A DNA stretch of 64,000 bases from positions 1 through 64,000 of the forward strand of contig NZ_JAFLRH010000040.1 in the NCBI RefSeq assembly GCF_017310645.1, in the 5' to 3' direction. A model generated the notes under the pieces. That model searched no databases, was not told where the DNA came from, and saw nothing but the letters and a program-made list of their open reading frames with translations. The DNA is from Paradesulfitobacterium ferrireducens. Lineage in GTDB: Bacteria > Bacillota > Desulfitobacteriia > Desulfitobacteriales > Desulfitobacteriaceae. Shown one piece after another: positions 63,372 through 64,000 of this stretch (positions within the stretch are counted from its first letter, which is position 1; every line of letters starts with the position of its first letter). Position numbers and translations under genes: made by a program.

Positions 63372-64000
63372 TTGAACGAAATACCCGGAAAAATAAGTAG
63401 CCGCCCTAAGTGGATTCGTTACGGAATAACAGTGGTAGGGATACACCTTTTAGGCATGATTTTGCTGTTTTTGAATGTCAAGCAATATCCTCCATTGTTG
63501 GGATTTGCTTTCTTAGCCTATACCTTAGGGTTACGCCATGCTTTTGATGCGGACCATATTGCTGCTATTGATAATACAGTGCGCAAGCTGATACAGCAAA
63601 AAGAGGATCCGACAGGAGTAGGATTTTTCTTTTCGCTTGGTCATTCTACGGTTGTCTGTATTATGGCAATCATTACGGCTTTTTCAATGCAATGGGCCCA
63701 ACAGAACATCCCTCAATTAAAAGCTGTCGCAGGACTCATCGGTACTATGGTCGCCGGAAGTTTTCTTCTTCTCATCGGGCTTTTCAATCTTTACATTTGG
63801 TTCGATATTTACCGGTTCTTCGTAAAGATGCGTCAAGGGGAGTATGATGAGGAAAATCTTGATCAACAGCTTCTAAACCGTGGCTTTATATCACGTTTCT
63901 TCAAACCGGTGTATCGTTTTATTAACAAGAGTTGGCATGTATACCCGCTTGGCTTTTTGTTCGGGTTAAGTTTTGATACGGCATCTGAAGTTGCCCTGTT
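63372..64000 (+). CDS. NiCoT-family nickel/cobalt permease (3' end outside window)
   Basis: At least 209 codons from a TTG start with 'aaggaggaa' upstream; the frame runs off the window. The signature RHAFDADHIAAIDNT (HX4DH, TM2) and LGFLFGLSFDTASEVAL near the end are typical of NixA/HoxN permeases. B12 control suggests cobalt import, but nickel import also fits, since the hydrogenase and LarE domain need nickel. Confidence 0.9.
   Translation, partial: MNEIPGKISSRPKWIRYGITVVGIHLLGMILLFLNVKQYPPLLGFAFLAYTLGLRHAFDADHIAAIDNTVRKLIQQKEDPTGVGFFFSLGHSTVVCIMAIITAFSMQWAQQNIPQLKAVAGLIGTMVAGSFLLLIGLFNLYIWFDIYRFFVKMRQGEYDEENLDQQLLNRGFISRFFKPVYRFINKSWHVYPLGFLFGLSFDTASEVAL

Overview
The window looks like the chromosome of an anaerobic, endospore-forming Firmicute of the Desulfitobacterium/Desulfosporosinus (Peptococcaceae) kind. 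The evidence is an alpha/beta-type SASP gene, a SpoIID-domain protein, small YjcZ-like sporulation peptides, a Tat-exported [NiFe] hydrogenase, an assimilatory AprAB-like pair, and the Firmicute order recJ-apt-rel-dtd-hemZ and yebC-ruvCAB-queA-tgt-yajC-secDF. The genus is inference; no 16S sequence is present.

Layout. (1) 1-890: the 3' end of 23S rRNA, a normal 5S rRNA with terminator, then a second 5S-like copy broken by three structured inserts. (2) 923-13373, minus strand: a complete uptake [NiFe]-hydrogenase locus (small and large subunit, cytochrome b, protease, hypCDEABF). Upstream lies a sigma-54 activator whose N-terminus resembles an [FeFe]-hydrogenase H-domain. A -24/-12 promoter and three TGTC-N9-GACA boxes separate the two. 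(3) 13.5-29.3 kb: SASP, DUF3842, cysK, yebC, ruvCAB, a SpoIID-like gene, queA, tgt, yajC, ecsC-like, an HD hydrolase, secD, secF, ilvB, ilvH. (4) 29.4-33.1 kb: DUF1638, three tiny Gly-rich membrane peptides, a 28-residue peptide that is half tryptophan, a membrane protein, a cation diffusion facilitator behind a probable NiCo riboswitch, and a LapA-like protein. (5) 33.1-40.9 kb: recJ, apt, rel, dtd, an MBL hydrolase, hemZ. (6) 41-51.9 kb, envelope, metal and redox genes: pspA and partner, a Gly/Met-rich secreted PepSY-like protein with an HMA chaperone, a triple-HTH regulator, a GlcD-GlcF-type dehydrogenase, an XRE regulator, ccdA, an FTR1 iron permease. Three promoters here share TTCAT repeats at 11-bp spacing, ending 15 bp before the -10. 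(7) 52-63 kb: a sulfur-assimilation operon with orphan ABC permease, ThiS/ThiF/JAMM thiocarboxylate system, sulfite reductase, TusA, MetY, CysC, AprA/AprB-like pair, CysD, and CysN fused to a LarE-type PP-loop domain. (8) 63-64 kb: a cobalamin riboswitch before a NiCoT Ni/Co permease cut by the window end.

How it fits together. Nickel recurs: [NiFe] hydrogenase and hyp genes, a NiCo riboswitch/CDF exporter, a B12-controlled Ni/Co importer, and a LarE domain (family role: nickel-pincer cofactor sulfur donation). The sulfur operon reads as a full route: sulfate to APS (CysDN), to sulfite (AprAB-like), to sulfide (siroheme reductase), then as a carrier-protein thiocarboxylate (ThiS/ThiF/JAMM) to MetY for homocysteine. 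The best leads are the insert-bearing 5S copy and its related element at 55.4 kb, the 11-bp TTCAT promoter family, the CysN-LarE fusion, the Trp-rich micropeptide, and the H-domain sigma-54 regulator with its operators.
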